From the NCBI RefSeq assembly GCF_008124765.1, contig NZ_VNHS01000006.1, forward strand, positions 186,001 through 250,000: a stretch of DNA of 64,000 nucleotides, in the 5' to 3' direction. The DNA is from Paenibacillus methanolicus (lineage in GTDB: Bacteria > Bacillota > Bacilli > Paenibacillales > Paenibacillaceae). The translations under genes and the position numbers were made by a program. Below, in pieces: positions 1-7,514 of this stretch. Each line of letters opens with the position of its first letter. The first letter of the stretch is position 1. The notes beneath the pieces are model-generated. The model had not been told where the DNA came from, ran no database searches, and saw nothing but the letters and a program-made list of their open reading frames with translations.

Positions 1-485
1 GTCCGGATATACGACTTGGACGGTCGGCCTTCAATCAGATACGACGCGATCGTGAACGGCGCGCCGGCGAACGTAATGAGCGGCACGTCCAGCTCGCGGT
101 CCAGAATGCGGATCGTCTCCAGCACGTGGCCAAGATCGCCTTCGACGTCGATCGGCTTCAGCCGCTCCACGTCGGCCGCCGAGCGGATCGGATTGTCGAT
201 CACGGGGCCGATGTTCGGCACGATGTCGAAGTCGATGCCGATCGAAGCGACCGGGTTCATAATATCGGAATACAAAATCGCCGCGTCGACCCCGAGCTTG
301 CGGATCGGCATCATCGTCACTTCCGCGGCCAACTCGGGCTGGCGGCAAATTTCGAGCAGCGAATATTTCTCTTTTATTTTTCGGTAGTCGGGGTCATACC
401 GCCCCGCTTGTCGCATGTACCAGACGGGCAAGCGATCGACGGATTCCTTCCGGCACGCCCGGATGAAACGGTCGTTGTAGCTCAT
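1..485 (-). CDS. hemE: Uroporphyrinogen decarboxylase HemE (5' part, runs off left edge)
   Basis: Cytosolic haem-pathway enzyme that removes four acetate carboxyl groups from uroporphyrinogen III to give coproporphyrinogen III. About 161 N-terminal codons are present. The family signature [18 protein letters not shown] lies near residues 18-35, followed by the substrate-binding region LYSDIMNP and by [12 protein letters not shown]. The ATG at 485 is preceded by GGGGAA at a normal distance. In related Bacilli hemE is followed by hemH and hemY, which would lie outside the window. It is transcribed divergently from phoX. Family assignment is secure; completeness cannot be judged here. Confidence 0.96.
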   Translation of the reverse strand, partial: MSYNDRFIRACRKESVDRLPVWYMRQAGRYDPDYRKIKEKYSLLEICRQPELAAEVTMMPIRKLGVDAAILYSDIMNPVASIGIDFDIVPNIGPVIDNPIRSAADVERLKPIDVEGDLGHVLETIRILDRELDVPLITFAGAPFTIASYLIEGRPSKSYIR

Positions 486-633
486 TGTCGTTCCCCATTT
501 CTCTCGTATTCCCTTCGTTTCCATTATGCCCTTTTTATTTGGACGTAACAACCGCCGCCGCCTTGCTTTCGTTGACAATCGTATGACAAATAGATGTTCG
601 CCTTCGCCACCTTTTCGACCGCTTCGGAAGCTA

Positions 634-693
634 TTTACAAATTATCCAAGTTTACATGACGTTCATTTAACAATGCGTGACGCTCCATTAACA
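634..693 (+). promoter_or_regulatory. Candidate Pho-type box upstream of phoX
   Basis: Four TT(T/A)ACA hexamers lie at 634, 651, 667 and 688, with a TTCATT at 662 spaced 11 bp from the 651 hexamer. B. subtilis PhoP binds TT(A/C/T)ACA-type direct repeats with about 5-bp gaps, so the motif fits. The spacing here is irregular (17, 16, 21 bp), which weakens the call. The site is about 55-110 bp before the phoX start, and the downstream gene is a phosphatase, which supports phosphate control as an inference. Confidence 0.4.
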
Positions 694-746
694 ATGGGCT
701 TGTACGCTTGTTCACGAGGCTACTAATACGCTAAGGAGTGAATTTC

Positions 747-2384
747 TTGAGCAACAACATGGACCGTAAAACGTTTCTATCCTACCTGGGCACGGGCGCA
801 GCCGCGCTAGCCGTCGCATCCGCGGGTCTGGGCACGCTGGAAGGCAAAGCATCCGCCGCGACCGGCAACGCCAACCACCTGTTCGGCTTCAAGACGAACA
901 AAGTCAGCGGTTATTTCGATCCGATCACCCCTTCCAAAGAGGACAAGCTGATCGTCCCGAAAAACTTCAAGTATGACGTGGTGGCGGCGTACGGCGACGT
1001 CATCAACCCGGCTGGCGAGAAATTCGGTTCCGGTGCCGACTACAACGCCTTCTTCCCGATTAAAGATTCCAGCACGCGCGGCTTGCTTGTCACGAACCAT
1101 GAGTATACGACCATTTTCCAATTGGGTCCGGTTGGCGACGCCATGACCGCCGAGCAATTACATAGCAACCTCTATAATCAAGGCATGTCCGTAACGGAAG
1201 TGTACCGCGACGAAGACGGCACGTGGAAGCTGGACCCGACTTCGGCTTACGCCCGCCGCATTAACGGCTACACGACGTTCCAATTGACGGGACCGGCGAA
1301 AGGCATCCCTGCGCTGAAGAACGCGACGACCGCCCAAGGCACGTTCGCCAATTGCTCCGGCGGCGTAACGCTGTGGAATACGGTGCTCTCCTGCGAGGAG
1401 AACTTCGCCGAGACGGCCGCGGCCTCCAAGCTCACGGACACGCACTACGGCTGGGTCGTCGAAGTCGATCCGTTCGACAAAACCTACCTCAAGAAACACA
1501 CGGCGCTCGGCCGCTTCAACCATGAAAACACGGCAATGGGCCTGGCCGCAGACGGCCGCGTCGTCGTCTACATGGGCGATGACAAGAAAGACGCCTGCGT
1601 CTACAAATTCATCAGCAAAGGCAAATATAACGCTTCCGCCGGCCGCTTCAATTCCGCGCTGCTCGAAGAAGGCACGCTGTACGTCGCCAACTTGAAGTCG
1701 GGCAAATGGGCGCCGGTGACGTTGGACGAAGTGAAGAAGTCCAAGACGTACGCGGAGAAATCCGACGTGCAGAAGAAATTCGCATCGCTCGGCGACGTCG
1801 TGACCTACTGCCAGGAAGCCGCGCTACTCGTAGGCGGCACGCCGACGGACCGTCCGGAAGATATCGAAATCTCGCCGTTCGACAACACCGTGTTCATCGC
1901 GCATACGAACAACGATAACCACGGCAACATCCACGGGCATATTACCCGGATTTTCGAAGCGAATAACGATCTGGGCGCGCTGGAATTCGATTTCGAAATC
2001 TTCGCCGCGGGCGGCCGCCAATCCGGCTTCAGCTCCCCGGACAACCTGGCCTTCGATTCGAACGGCAACCTGTGGGTCGTCACGGACATCTCGAGCAGCA
2101 GCCAGAACAAAGGCGTGCACAAATCGTTCATGAACAACGGCTTGTTCGTCATCCCGACGAGCGGCAGCGCCAAAGGCAAAGCGCTTCAGTTCGCGTCCGC
2201 GCCGACCGACAGCGAGCTGACCGGCCCGTTCTTCACGCCGGACGAGAGCACGCTCTTCCTCTCCGTGCAGCATCCGGGCGAGAATACGTCCGATCTGAGC
2301 AAGCCGACCAGCCTGTGGCCGCACCGCCAAGGCGACAAAATCGCGCGCTGCGGCGTCGTGGCGATCAGCGGCTTCAAGCTGTAA
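747..2384 (+). CDS. phoX: PhoX-family (DUF839) alkaline phosphatase, Tat-type signal
   Basis: Predicted secreted, metal-dependent phosphatase of the PhoX/DUF839 family that releases phosphate from organic phosphoesters outside the membrane. Family features visible are NHEYT near residue 115, an NCSGG...LSCEENF segment, GRFNHENTAM, and a late AFDSNGNLWVVTD motif. The N-terminus has a twin-basic motif DRKTFL, a hydrophobic stretch and an ASA-like cleavage site near residue 37. The second Arg of the Tat motif is Lys. The GTG at 738 lies inside the ribosome site AAGGAGTG (733-740), so TTG 747, 8 nt downstream of AAGGAG, is the likely start (545 aa). tatA and tatC follow at once, so substrate and translocase share an operon. 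Confidence 0.9.
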   Translation: MSNNMDRKTFLSYLGTGAAALAVASAGLGTLEGKASAATGNANHLFGFKTNKVSGYFDPITPSKEDKLIVPKNFKYDVVAAYGDVINPAGEKFGSGADYNAFFPIKDSSTRGLLVTNHEYTTIFQLGPVGDAMTAEQLHSNLYNQGMSVTEVYRDEDGTWKLDPTSAYARRINGYTTFQLTGPAKGIPALKNATTAQGTFANCSGGVTLWNTVLSCEENFAETAAASKLTDTHYGWVVEVDPFDKTYLKKHTALGRFNHENTAMGLAADGRVVVYMGDDKKDACVYKFISKGKYNASAGRFNSALLEEGTLYVANLKSGKWAPVTLDEVKKSKTYAEKSDVQKKFASLGDVVTYCQEAALLVGGTPTDRPEDIEISPFDNTVFIAHTNNDNHGNIHGHITRIFEANNDLGALEFDFEIFAAGGRQSGFSSPDNLAFDSNGNLWVVTDISSSSQNKGVHKSFMNNGLFVIPTSGSAKGKALQFASAPTDSELTGPFFTPDESTLFLSVQHPGENTSDLSKPTSLWPHRQGDKIARCGVVAISGFKL

Positions 2385-2468
2385 GACAAATTCACCAGAA
2401 CGCGGATGCGCCGGCTTTCGTCCGATCGGACTAGCGGCGCGTCCGACCATTAAAGGAGATGGACAGAC

Positions 2469-2681
2469 ATGCCCTTCGGCAGCATTGGCATTCCGGGACT
2501 TATTTTGATTCTCATCATCGCGCTTATTATTTTCGGGCCGGCGAAATTGCCGGAACTCGGCCGCGCGTTCGGCCGCACGCTGAGCGAGTTCAAGAGCTCG
2601 ACCCGCGGTCTCGTCGGCGGAGACGAAGACGAAGAAGCGAAGAAGGACAAAGCCGCGCAGACGGCGGTCACCAAGTCGTAA
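2469..2681 (+). CDS. tatA: Sec-independent translocase subunit TatA
   Basis: 70-residue TatA-type subunit that oligomerises with TatC to move folded proteins across the membrane. One N-terminal membrane helix (residues 7-22) is followed by the hinge [10 protein letters not shown], an amphipathic helix ending near SEFK, and a charged tail rich in Asp, Glu and Lys. AAGGAG at 2453-2458 precedes the ATG. It sits 84 bp after phoX and ends 1 bp before tatC, matching the phoD-tatAd-tatCd arrangement of B. subtilis. No TatB is needed in this group. Confidence 0.96.
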   Translation: MPFGSIGIPGLILILIIALIIFGPAKLPELGRAFGRTLSEFKSSTRGLVGGDEDEEAKKDKAAQTAVTKS

Positions 2682-2682
2682 G

Positions 2683-3426
2683 ATGGCGAATCCGAACGAC
2701 TTGAACCTGGTCGGCCACCTGGGCGAGCTGCGCACCCGAATCATTCGGACGCTGTCGGCGTTCCTCGTCTCCATGGCGGCCGCCTTTATTTATGTCCGGG
2801 ACATCTACGACTGGCTCGTCCGCGGCATTGATCATAAGCTGGTCGTCCTCGGGCCGTCGGACGTGCTCTGGGTGTACTTGGTCATCTCGGCGGTCGTCGC
2901 CATTACCGTTACGCTGCCGATCGCCGCTTATCAAACGTGGCGGTTCGTCCAACCCGCGCTGCCGCCGATCGCGAACCGGACGGTATACGCGTTCATTCCC
3001 GCGATCAGCGCGCTATTCGCGGCCGGCATCAGCTTCGGGTATTTCATCCTGTTCCCGATGGTGCTCTCGTTCATGGAGGAGATGGCCGGAGATGAGTTTC
3101 TGGCGATGTACACGGCGCAGAAATATTTCTCCTTCATGATCCATATGACCGTACCGTTCGGCCTGCTGTTCGAGATGCCCGCCATCGTCATGTTCCTGAC
3201 GAAGATCGGGATCTTGAATCCGAACCGTCTAGCCAAGGCGCGCAAGGTTGCGTACTTCGCGCTTGCGATCGTCGCGATCTCGATCACGCCGCCGGACATC
3301 GTGTCGGACATTCTCGTCATCGTGCCGCTCTTCTTGTTGTACGAGATAAGCATCGCGATCTCGAAATTCGTCTACCGCAACCAGCTGCGCGCGCAGACGG
3401 AATGGCAAGCCGAGGCTTCGTCGTAG
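2683..3426 (+). CDS. tatC: Sec-independent translocase subunit TatC
   Basis: Six-helix membrane receptor that recognises twin-arginine signal peptides. The N-terminal NLVGHLGELRTRI matches the conserved HLxELRxR motif of TatC, and six hydrophobic segments follow over 247 residues, the usual family length. The ATG at 2683 comes one base after the tatA stop, so translation is probably coupled; no strong separate ribosome site is seen. A terminator follows at 3473-3516, closing the phoX-tatA-tatC unit. Confidence 0.97.
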   Translation: MANPNDLNLVGHLGELRTRIIRTLSAFLVSMAAAFIYVRDIYDWLVRGIDHKLVVLGPSDVLWVYLVISAVVAITVTLPIAAYQTWRFVQPALPPIANRTVYAFIPAISALFAAGISFGYFILFPMVLSFMEEMAGDEFLAMYTAQKYFSFMIHMTVPFGLLFEMPAIVMFLTKIGILNPNRLAKARKVAYFALAIVAISITPPDIVSDILVIVPLFLLYEISIAISKFVYRNQLRAQTEWQAEASS

Positions 3427-3472
3427 CAGCGAAGAGCGCGACCTCGGACTCCCTCGCATTAGACGTACGATC

Positions 3473-3516
3473 AAACCGCCATTAGCGCCGAAAAAGGCGA
3501 ACATGGCGGTTTTTTG
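3473..3516 (+). terminator. Rho-independent terminator after tatC
   Basis: AAACCGCCAT (3473-3482) pairs with ATGGCGGTTT (3503-3512), followed by more T residues. An inner GCGCC/GGCG pairing may extend the stem. It closes the phoX-tatAC operon. Confidence 0.8.
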
Positions 3517-3645
3517 CTATCCGGATTCAGCATTGCGCCCCTCCACCGCCAAGCGCCTCCCCCCTCTTCGCTGTATTCGCTCGCCGTTGTGCTATACTGT
3601 TCCTGCTGTGTTCACAAGGCTTTCGTCGGGAAGGAGGCACCGCAT

Positions 3646-4860
3646 TTGGAACAGTGGAAGAAAAACTTGGCCGTGCTGTGGGTCGGGCAATTTCTCGTCA
3701 TGGCCGGCATGACGATGATCATCCCGTTCCTGTCCCTGTACTTGCAGTCGGATCTCGGGCTAACCGACGCGCACGAGACGGCGACGTGGGCCGGCATCAT
3801 TTTCGCCGGCAACTTCGTCACGTCGTTCTTGTTCCAGCCGCTGTGGGGCAAGCTGTCCGATCGATACGGGCGCAAAATGATGCTGCTGCGCTCCGGCTTC
3901 GGCATGGCGATCGTCATGGTGCTGATGGGGTTCGCGCAAAATCCGTGGCATCTGCTGCTGCTGCGAATGGTGAACGGCACGATATCCGGCTTCAACCCCG
4001 CCTCGGTGTCGCTCGTATCGGCCACCACGCCGAAAGAGAAAATGGGCTTCGCGATGGGAACGCTGCAGTCGGGCGGCATCGCGGGAACCATTCTAGGCCC
4101 GTTCATCGGCGGACTCATGGCCGACGCGATCGGTTTCCGGCCGATCTTCTACGTCACGGGACTGCTCTTGTTCCTCGCCTCGATGCTGGCGATGTTCGTC
4201 GTCAAGGAGTCGTTCGACCGGACCAAGGCGGCGGCCAAGCCGAACATCTCGGTCATGGCGGGCTTTCGCAAGCTGGGCCGCATTCCGCAGCTCGCCTCGC
4301 TGTTCGCCGTCACGTTCCTCATTCAGTTCGCCATGATCGGCCCGATGCCGCTCATGCCGCTCTACGTGCAGGAGCTGCAGGGCACCGCCGTCAATCTCGC
4401 GTTCTGGTCGGGGCTCGTGGGCTCGGCGACCGGCTTGTCCAACATGGTCGCCTCGCCGCTGCTCGGCCGGCTGAGCGATCGGATCGGGCAGGAACGGGTG
4501 CTGGGCGTATCGCTCGTCGGCGCGGCGTTATTGTTCGTGCCGCAGGCGTTCGCGTCCACGGTCTGGCAGCTGCTCGCGCTCCGATTCGTGCAAGGGATGT
4601 TTCTGGGCGGGCTCATTCCCTCGGTCAACGCGCTCATCCGTAAGCATACGCCGGACGGCATGGAATCTCGTTCGTTCAGCTTGAACTCGAGCACGCTGTC
4701 GCTTGGCAATATGATCGGTCCCGTCGCGGGCGGGTTAATCTCCGGATGGATCGGCATCGAGGGCGTCTTCATCGTATCGGCCGTCTTATTCGCCGTGAAC
4801 GCGGCGTGGGTGAGATGGAGCTTGATTCGCCGAACCGGGTCGGCCCCCGGCGGCGGGTAA
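3646..4860 (+). CDS. MFS multidrug exporter, MdtG-like
   Basis: 12-helix major facilitator predicted to export drugs or small metabolites by proton antiport. The family A-motif appears as GKLSDRYGRKMM after helix 2 and repeats as GRLSDRIGQER in the second half. The overall pattern, including RSGFGMAIVMVLMGFAQNPW and a GxxxGPxxGG motif in helix 5, resembles E. coli MdtG. An upstream in-frame ATG at 3514 would cross the promoter. TTG 3646 has an ideal AAGGAGG at 3631-3637, giving 404 aa. A -10 element TATACT lies at 3593-3598. No regulator gene is adjacent. Substrate unknown. Confidence 0.88.
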   Translation: MEQWKKNLAVLWVGQFLVMAGMTMIIPFLSLYLQSDLGLTDAHETATWAGIIFAGNFVTSFLFQPLWGKLSDRYGRKMMLLRSGFGMAIVMVLMGFAQNPWHLLLLRMVNGTISGFNPASVSLVSATTPKEKMGFAMGTLQSGGIAGTILGPFIGGLMADAIGFRPIFYVTGLLLFLASMLAMFVVKESFDRTKAAAKPNISVMAGFRKLGRIPQLASLFAVTFLIQFAMIGPMPLMPLYVQELQGTAVNLAFWSGLVGSATGLSNMVASPLLGRLSDRIGQERVLGVSLVGAALLFVPQAFASTVWQLLALRFVQGMFLGGLIPSVNALIRKHTPDGMESRSFSLNSSTLSLGNMIGPVAGGLISGWIGIEGVFIVSAVLFAVNAAWVRWSLIRRTGSAPGGG

Positions 4861-4864
4861 AATT

Positions 4865-5119
4865 TCGCTCCCCCTTCCCCCTCCGCCGAGGGGAACCAGA
4901 AGGTTAGCACCCTCTGGACTCTGCTAATAAGCGTGACTCGTTTCGCGGCCGTCCTTGATGTGTCCTTTCGGCGGAAGCCCGCGTTGTCCTATCGTACAAA
5001 GCTTTTGTTCGAGCTTCGTTCCAGACGGTTTGCCTTGTGGTTTAAACCTGTCACTTCGAGCACTTGGTGGGAAATCCTGCTGACCTTCGCTTTCGTCCGC
5101 TCCCACGGACACGCTTTAC
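4865..5119 (+). repeat. Dispersed structured repeat, copy 1
   Basis: This 255-bp intergenic block recurs at 40592-40845 in the same orientation with nearly equal length and, by eye, about 80 percent identity. The copies share a start at TCGCTCCCCCTTCC and an end at GACACGCTTTAC. It has several local hairpins: CCTC...GAGG near the start, CCAGAAGG/CCCTCTGG (4901-4922), TTGT/ACAA near 4985-5000, and GTCCG/CGGAC near the end. It lies just after an exporter gene. The reverse-strand reading frame is interrupted and shifts between copies, so a coding role is unlikely. It may be a mobile repeat or a structured RNA. Confidence 0.75.
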
Positions 5120-5161
5120 GTTTTTATCCTCGACATGAGCGGTTGTATAATTTACCAAGTA

Positions 5162-5204
5162 AAAAGCCTTCGGCTTTCTGCAACATGCAGAGCCGAAGGC
5201 TTTT
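5162..5204. terminator. Bidirectional terminator
   Basis: AAAGCCTTCGGCTTTCTGCA pairs with TGCAGAGCCGAAGGCTTTT around a three-base loop; both sides carry A or T runs. It serves the O-methyltransferase gene on the minus strand and any readthrough from the repeat on the plus strand. Confidence 0.85.
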
Positions 5205-5229
5205 CCCGTATCTAGCGCGTCGCGCCGAT

Positions 5230-5856
5230 CTACTTCACCATCGCAACGGTCAACCCGTCATAGCCAGGTAATATCGTCCCCGTCAACCGTTCATCGTTCA
5301 GCATCCGTTCGTTGAACGCCCGCATCGCCGCCACGGACGGCCCGTTCTTCTCCGGATTCCATACCCGCCCGCGCAGCAGCGTATTGTCCCCTACGATGAC
5401 CGCGCCGGGATTCGCCAGCGCAAGCGCCCAGTCCAAATAAACAGGGTAGCCTTCCTTGTCGGCGTCGATGAAGAAGAAATCGAAGCGTCTTCCCTCTCCC
5501 GCCAACTTGGCCAAATTGTCCTTCGCGTCGCCGATCCGATATTCGACGCGTTCGCCGAATCCGGCCGCTTCCATATTAGTTCTCGCCGCGTCCGCAAAAT
5601 GCGGCAACAGTTCGAGCGACATCAGTCTGCCGCCTTCGCCGAGTCCCCGAGCCAAGCATATGCCGCTATAACCGCCAAGCGCGCCGATTTCCAGCGCCTG
5701 CTTCGCGCCGGACATGCGCACAAGCATCGTCAGCAATCGTCCATAGCCGGGCGCTACGGAAATCTCCGGCATCCCGAGCGCCTTGATCGACTCGATCACC
5801 CGCTCGAGGTCGGCATCGCCGCCGAGCAAATCATGTACGTAATTTCCTGCTTCCAT
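5230..5856 (-). CDS. Class I SAM-dependent O-methyltransferase
   Basis: 208-residue methyltransferase of the catechol/caffeoyl-CoA O-methyltransferase family, expected to methylate a small hydroxylated molecule in the cytosol. SAM-binding motif I is ALEIGALGGYSGICLA near residues 54-69. The metal/SAM acidic motif is FFFIDADKEGYPVYLDW near 128-144, followed by GAVIVGDNTLLRGRV, a typical family motif. GGGAGCG precedes the ATG. It is monocistronic between a terminator and the divergent rRNA-methyltransferase-type gene. The substrate cannot be told from sequence. Confidence 0.88.
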   Translation of the reverse strand: MEAGNYVHDLLGGDADLERVIESIKALGMPEISVAPGYGRLLTMLVRMSGAKQALEIGALGGYSGICLARGLGEGGRLMSLELLPHFADAARTNMEAAGFGERVEYRIGDAKDNLAKLAGEGRRFDFFFIDADKEGYPVYLDWALALANPGAVIVGDNTLLRGRVWNPEKNGPSVAAMRAFNERMLNDERLTGTILPGYDGLTVAMVK

Positions 5857-5885
5857 TGCGGTCTATCGCTCCCATAAGGCCGGAA

Positions 5886-5915
5886 TTGTAATTCGGGCCG
5901 AGTTTGTCCTATACT
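5886..5915 (+). promoter_or_regulatory. SigA-type promoter of the RlmL-like gene
   Basis: TTGTAA (5886-5891), an 18-bp spacer and TATACT (5910-5915) lie 60 bp before the start codon at 5975. Confidence 0.55.
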
Positions 5916-5974
5916 TGATTGTATGATTTTGACCGGCTGGATACAACCGGCATGAATACGGAGTGATAGTAACG

Positions 5975-7117
5975 ATGAGTAAATTGCAATTGATCGCCAC
6001 CGCGCCGATGGGGCTGGAGGCAATCGTCGCGCGCGAATTGAAAGACCTCGGCTACGAAGATCAGAAGGTCGAGAACGGCCGGGTCGTCTTCGAGGGTGGA
6101 CCGGAAGACATCGCGCGCGCCAATCTGTGGTTGCGGACGAGCGACCGCGTGCTGATCAAGATGGCCGAGTACCCGGCTACGACGTTCGAGGAGTTGTTCG
6201 AAGGCGCGAAAGCGATCGACTGGCCAGCCTTCATTCCCGGCGACGGCGAATTCCCGGTGGAAGGCCGCTCGCACAAGTCCCAACTCACCAGCGTGCCGGC
6301 CTGCCAGAAGATCGTCAAGAAAGCGGTCGTCGAGAAGATGAAAATGACCTACGGCACCGAATGGTTCCCGGAAGACGGCGCGCGCTTCGTCATCGAAGTT
6401 ATTCTGCTGAACGATATCGCCACGATTACGCTCGATACGACGGGCCCCGGACTGCATAAGCGCGGCTACCGCAAGCTGGTCACCGAGGCGCCGATCAAAG
6501 AAACGATGGCTGCCGCGATGGTGATGCTCAGCCGATGGAAGCCGGATCGTCCGCTCGTGGATCCATTCTGCGGCTCCGGCACGATCCCGGTGGAAGCAGC
6601 GATGATCGCCTGGAACATCGCGCCGGGTCTGCGCCGCACGTTCAACAGCGAGAGCTGGCCGCTCGTCGGGGAGGAAATCTGGGAACGGGCGCGCGAAGAA
6701 GCCTACGACGCTGTCCAAGACGATATTCCGCTTATGATCAGCGGTTCCGATATCGATCCGGGCGCGATCGAGATCGCCGAAGCCGCCGTGAAGAAGGCCG
6801 GCTTCGCCCGCGATATCAAACTCAGCGTCCTGCCGGTGGCGAAGCTGAAGCCGCAAGGCGATTACGGCGTCATCGTGACGAACCCGCCGTACGGCGAGCG
6901 TCTCGGGGACGACGCGGAAGCGGAGAAAGCGATTCGCCAGCTCGGCTTAATCAGGCAGTATTTGCCGACGTGGTCGTTCTTCGCGCTTAGTCCGACGAAG
7001 ACGTTCGAGCAAAATTTCGGCCAGAACGCGGACAAAAAGCGCAAGCTGTTCAACGGCCGCATCGAATGCGCGCTCTATCAATATTTCGGTCCGCTGCCGC
7101 CGCGGCAGAAGGACTAG
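5975..7117 (+). CDS. THUMP-domain RNA N2-guanine methyltransferase (RlmL/YpsC type)
   Basis: Cytosolic class I methyltransferase, 380 aa. An N-terminal THUMP RNA-binding domain occupies about residues 45-160. The SAM motif DPFCGSGTIPVEA lies near residue 195, and the catalytic NPPYGERLG near residue 302. This architecture matches B. subtilis YpsC and the N-terminal half of E. coli RlmL, which make m2G in 23S rRNA; that target is inferred from family. The upstream GTG at 5963 overlaps the ribosome site GGAG (5960-5963), so ATG 5975 is preferred. Confidence 0.9.
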   Translation: MSKLQLIATAPMGLEAIVARELKDLGYEDQKVENGRVVFEGGPEDIARANLWLRTSDRVLIKMAEYPATTFEELFEGAKAIDWPAFIPGDGEFPVEGRSHKSQLTSVPACQKIVKKAVVEKMKMTYGTEWFPEDGARFVIEVILLNDIATITLDTTGPGLHKRGYRKLVTEAPIKETMAAAMVMLSRWKPDRPLVDPFCGSGTIPVEAAMIAWNIAPGLRRTFNSESWPLVGEEIWERAREEAYDAVQDDIPLMISGSDIDPGAIEIAEAAVKKAGFARDIKLSVLPVAKLKPQGDYGVIVTNPPYGERLGDDAEAEKAIRQLGLIRQYLPTWSFFALSPTKTFEQNFGQNADKKRKLFNGRIECALYQYFGPLPPRQKD

Positions 7118-7178
7118 CTCCGTTCGGAGGTAACAAGTCAAGCCGGCGCGGGCGCGCCAACCATGATGGATTCGCCAT

Positions 7179-7200
7179 GCCCTTGCCGTGCGGCAAGGGC
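7179..7200. other. Perfect 10-bp hairpin before the tandem repeat
   Basis: GCCCTTGCCG and CGGCAAGGGC are exact complements separated by TG. No T run follows, so it is not a standard terminator. It stands between the RlmL-like gene and the 44-bp repeat block. Confidence 0.6.
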
Positions 7201-7216
7201 GCGAGGCGCTTCATCG

Positions 7217-7453
7217 GAGCGTTCGCAACCGCATGGCGCACGAACACGAACGCGCCATTCGAGCGTTCGCAACCGCATGGCGCACGAGCACGAACGCGTC
7301 ATTCGAGCGTTCGCAACCGCATGGCGCACGAATACGAACGCGTCATTCGAGCGTTCGCAACCGCATGGCGCACGAGCACGAACGCGTCATTCGAGCGTTC
7401 GCAACCGCATGGCGCACGAGCACGAACGCGTCATTCGAGCGTTCGCAACCGTG
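7217..7453. repeat. 44-bp tandem repeat, 5 full copies plus a partial
   Basis: Head-to-tail units begin at 7217, 7261, 7305, 7349 and 7393, with a truncated sixth at 7437. They differ at only a few bases (GAACA, GAGCA or GAATA in mid-unit, one GCC for GTC). Each unit contains GCGTTCG and its complement CGAACGC, so hairpins can form within or between units. Since 44 is not a multiple of 3, reading frames shift with each unit. The block sits in the leader of the LTA-synthase-family gene. There are no spacers, so it is not a CRISPR array. Confidence 0.95.
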
Positions 7454-7514
7454 CGCGTCGGTTAAGCAATTTCGAGCTCTTCGGCTCTGCGTAGGAAAGG
7501 AACGAAATCGATTC

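Noticed and set aside
1824-2774. 316-residue minus-strand ORF over phoX-tatA
   Set aside because: It is the antisense shadow of high-GC coding sequence, Arg/Ala/Glu-rich, and crosses three real genes.
7217-7453. CRISPR-like array
   Set aside because: Units are nearly identical over all 44 bp and contiguous; there are no variable spacers and no cas genes.
7188-7514. N-terminal extension of the LTA synthase through the repeats
   Set aside because: ATG 7515 has a proper ribosome site and starts a normal LtaS N-terminus; the repeat is open in other frames too, so openness is not evidence of coding.
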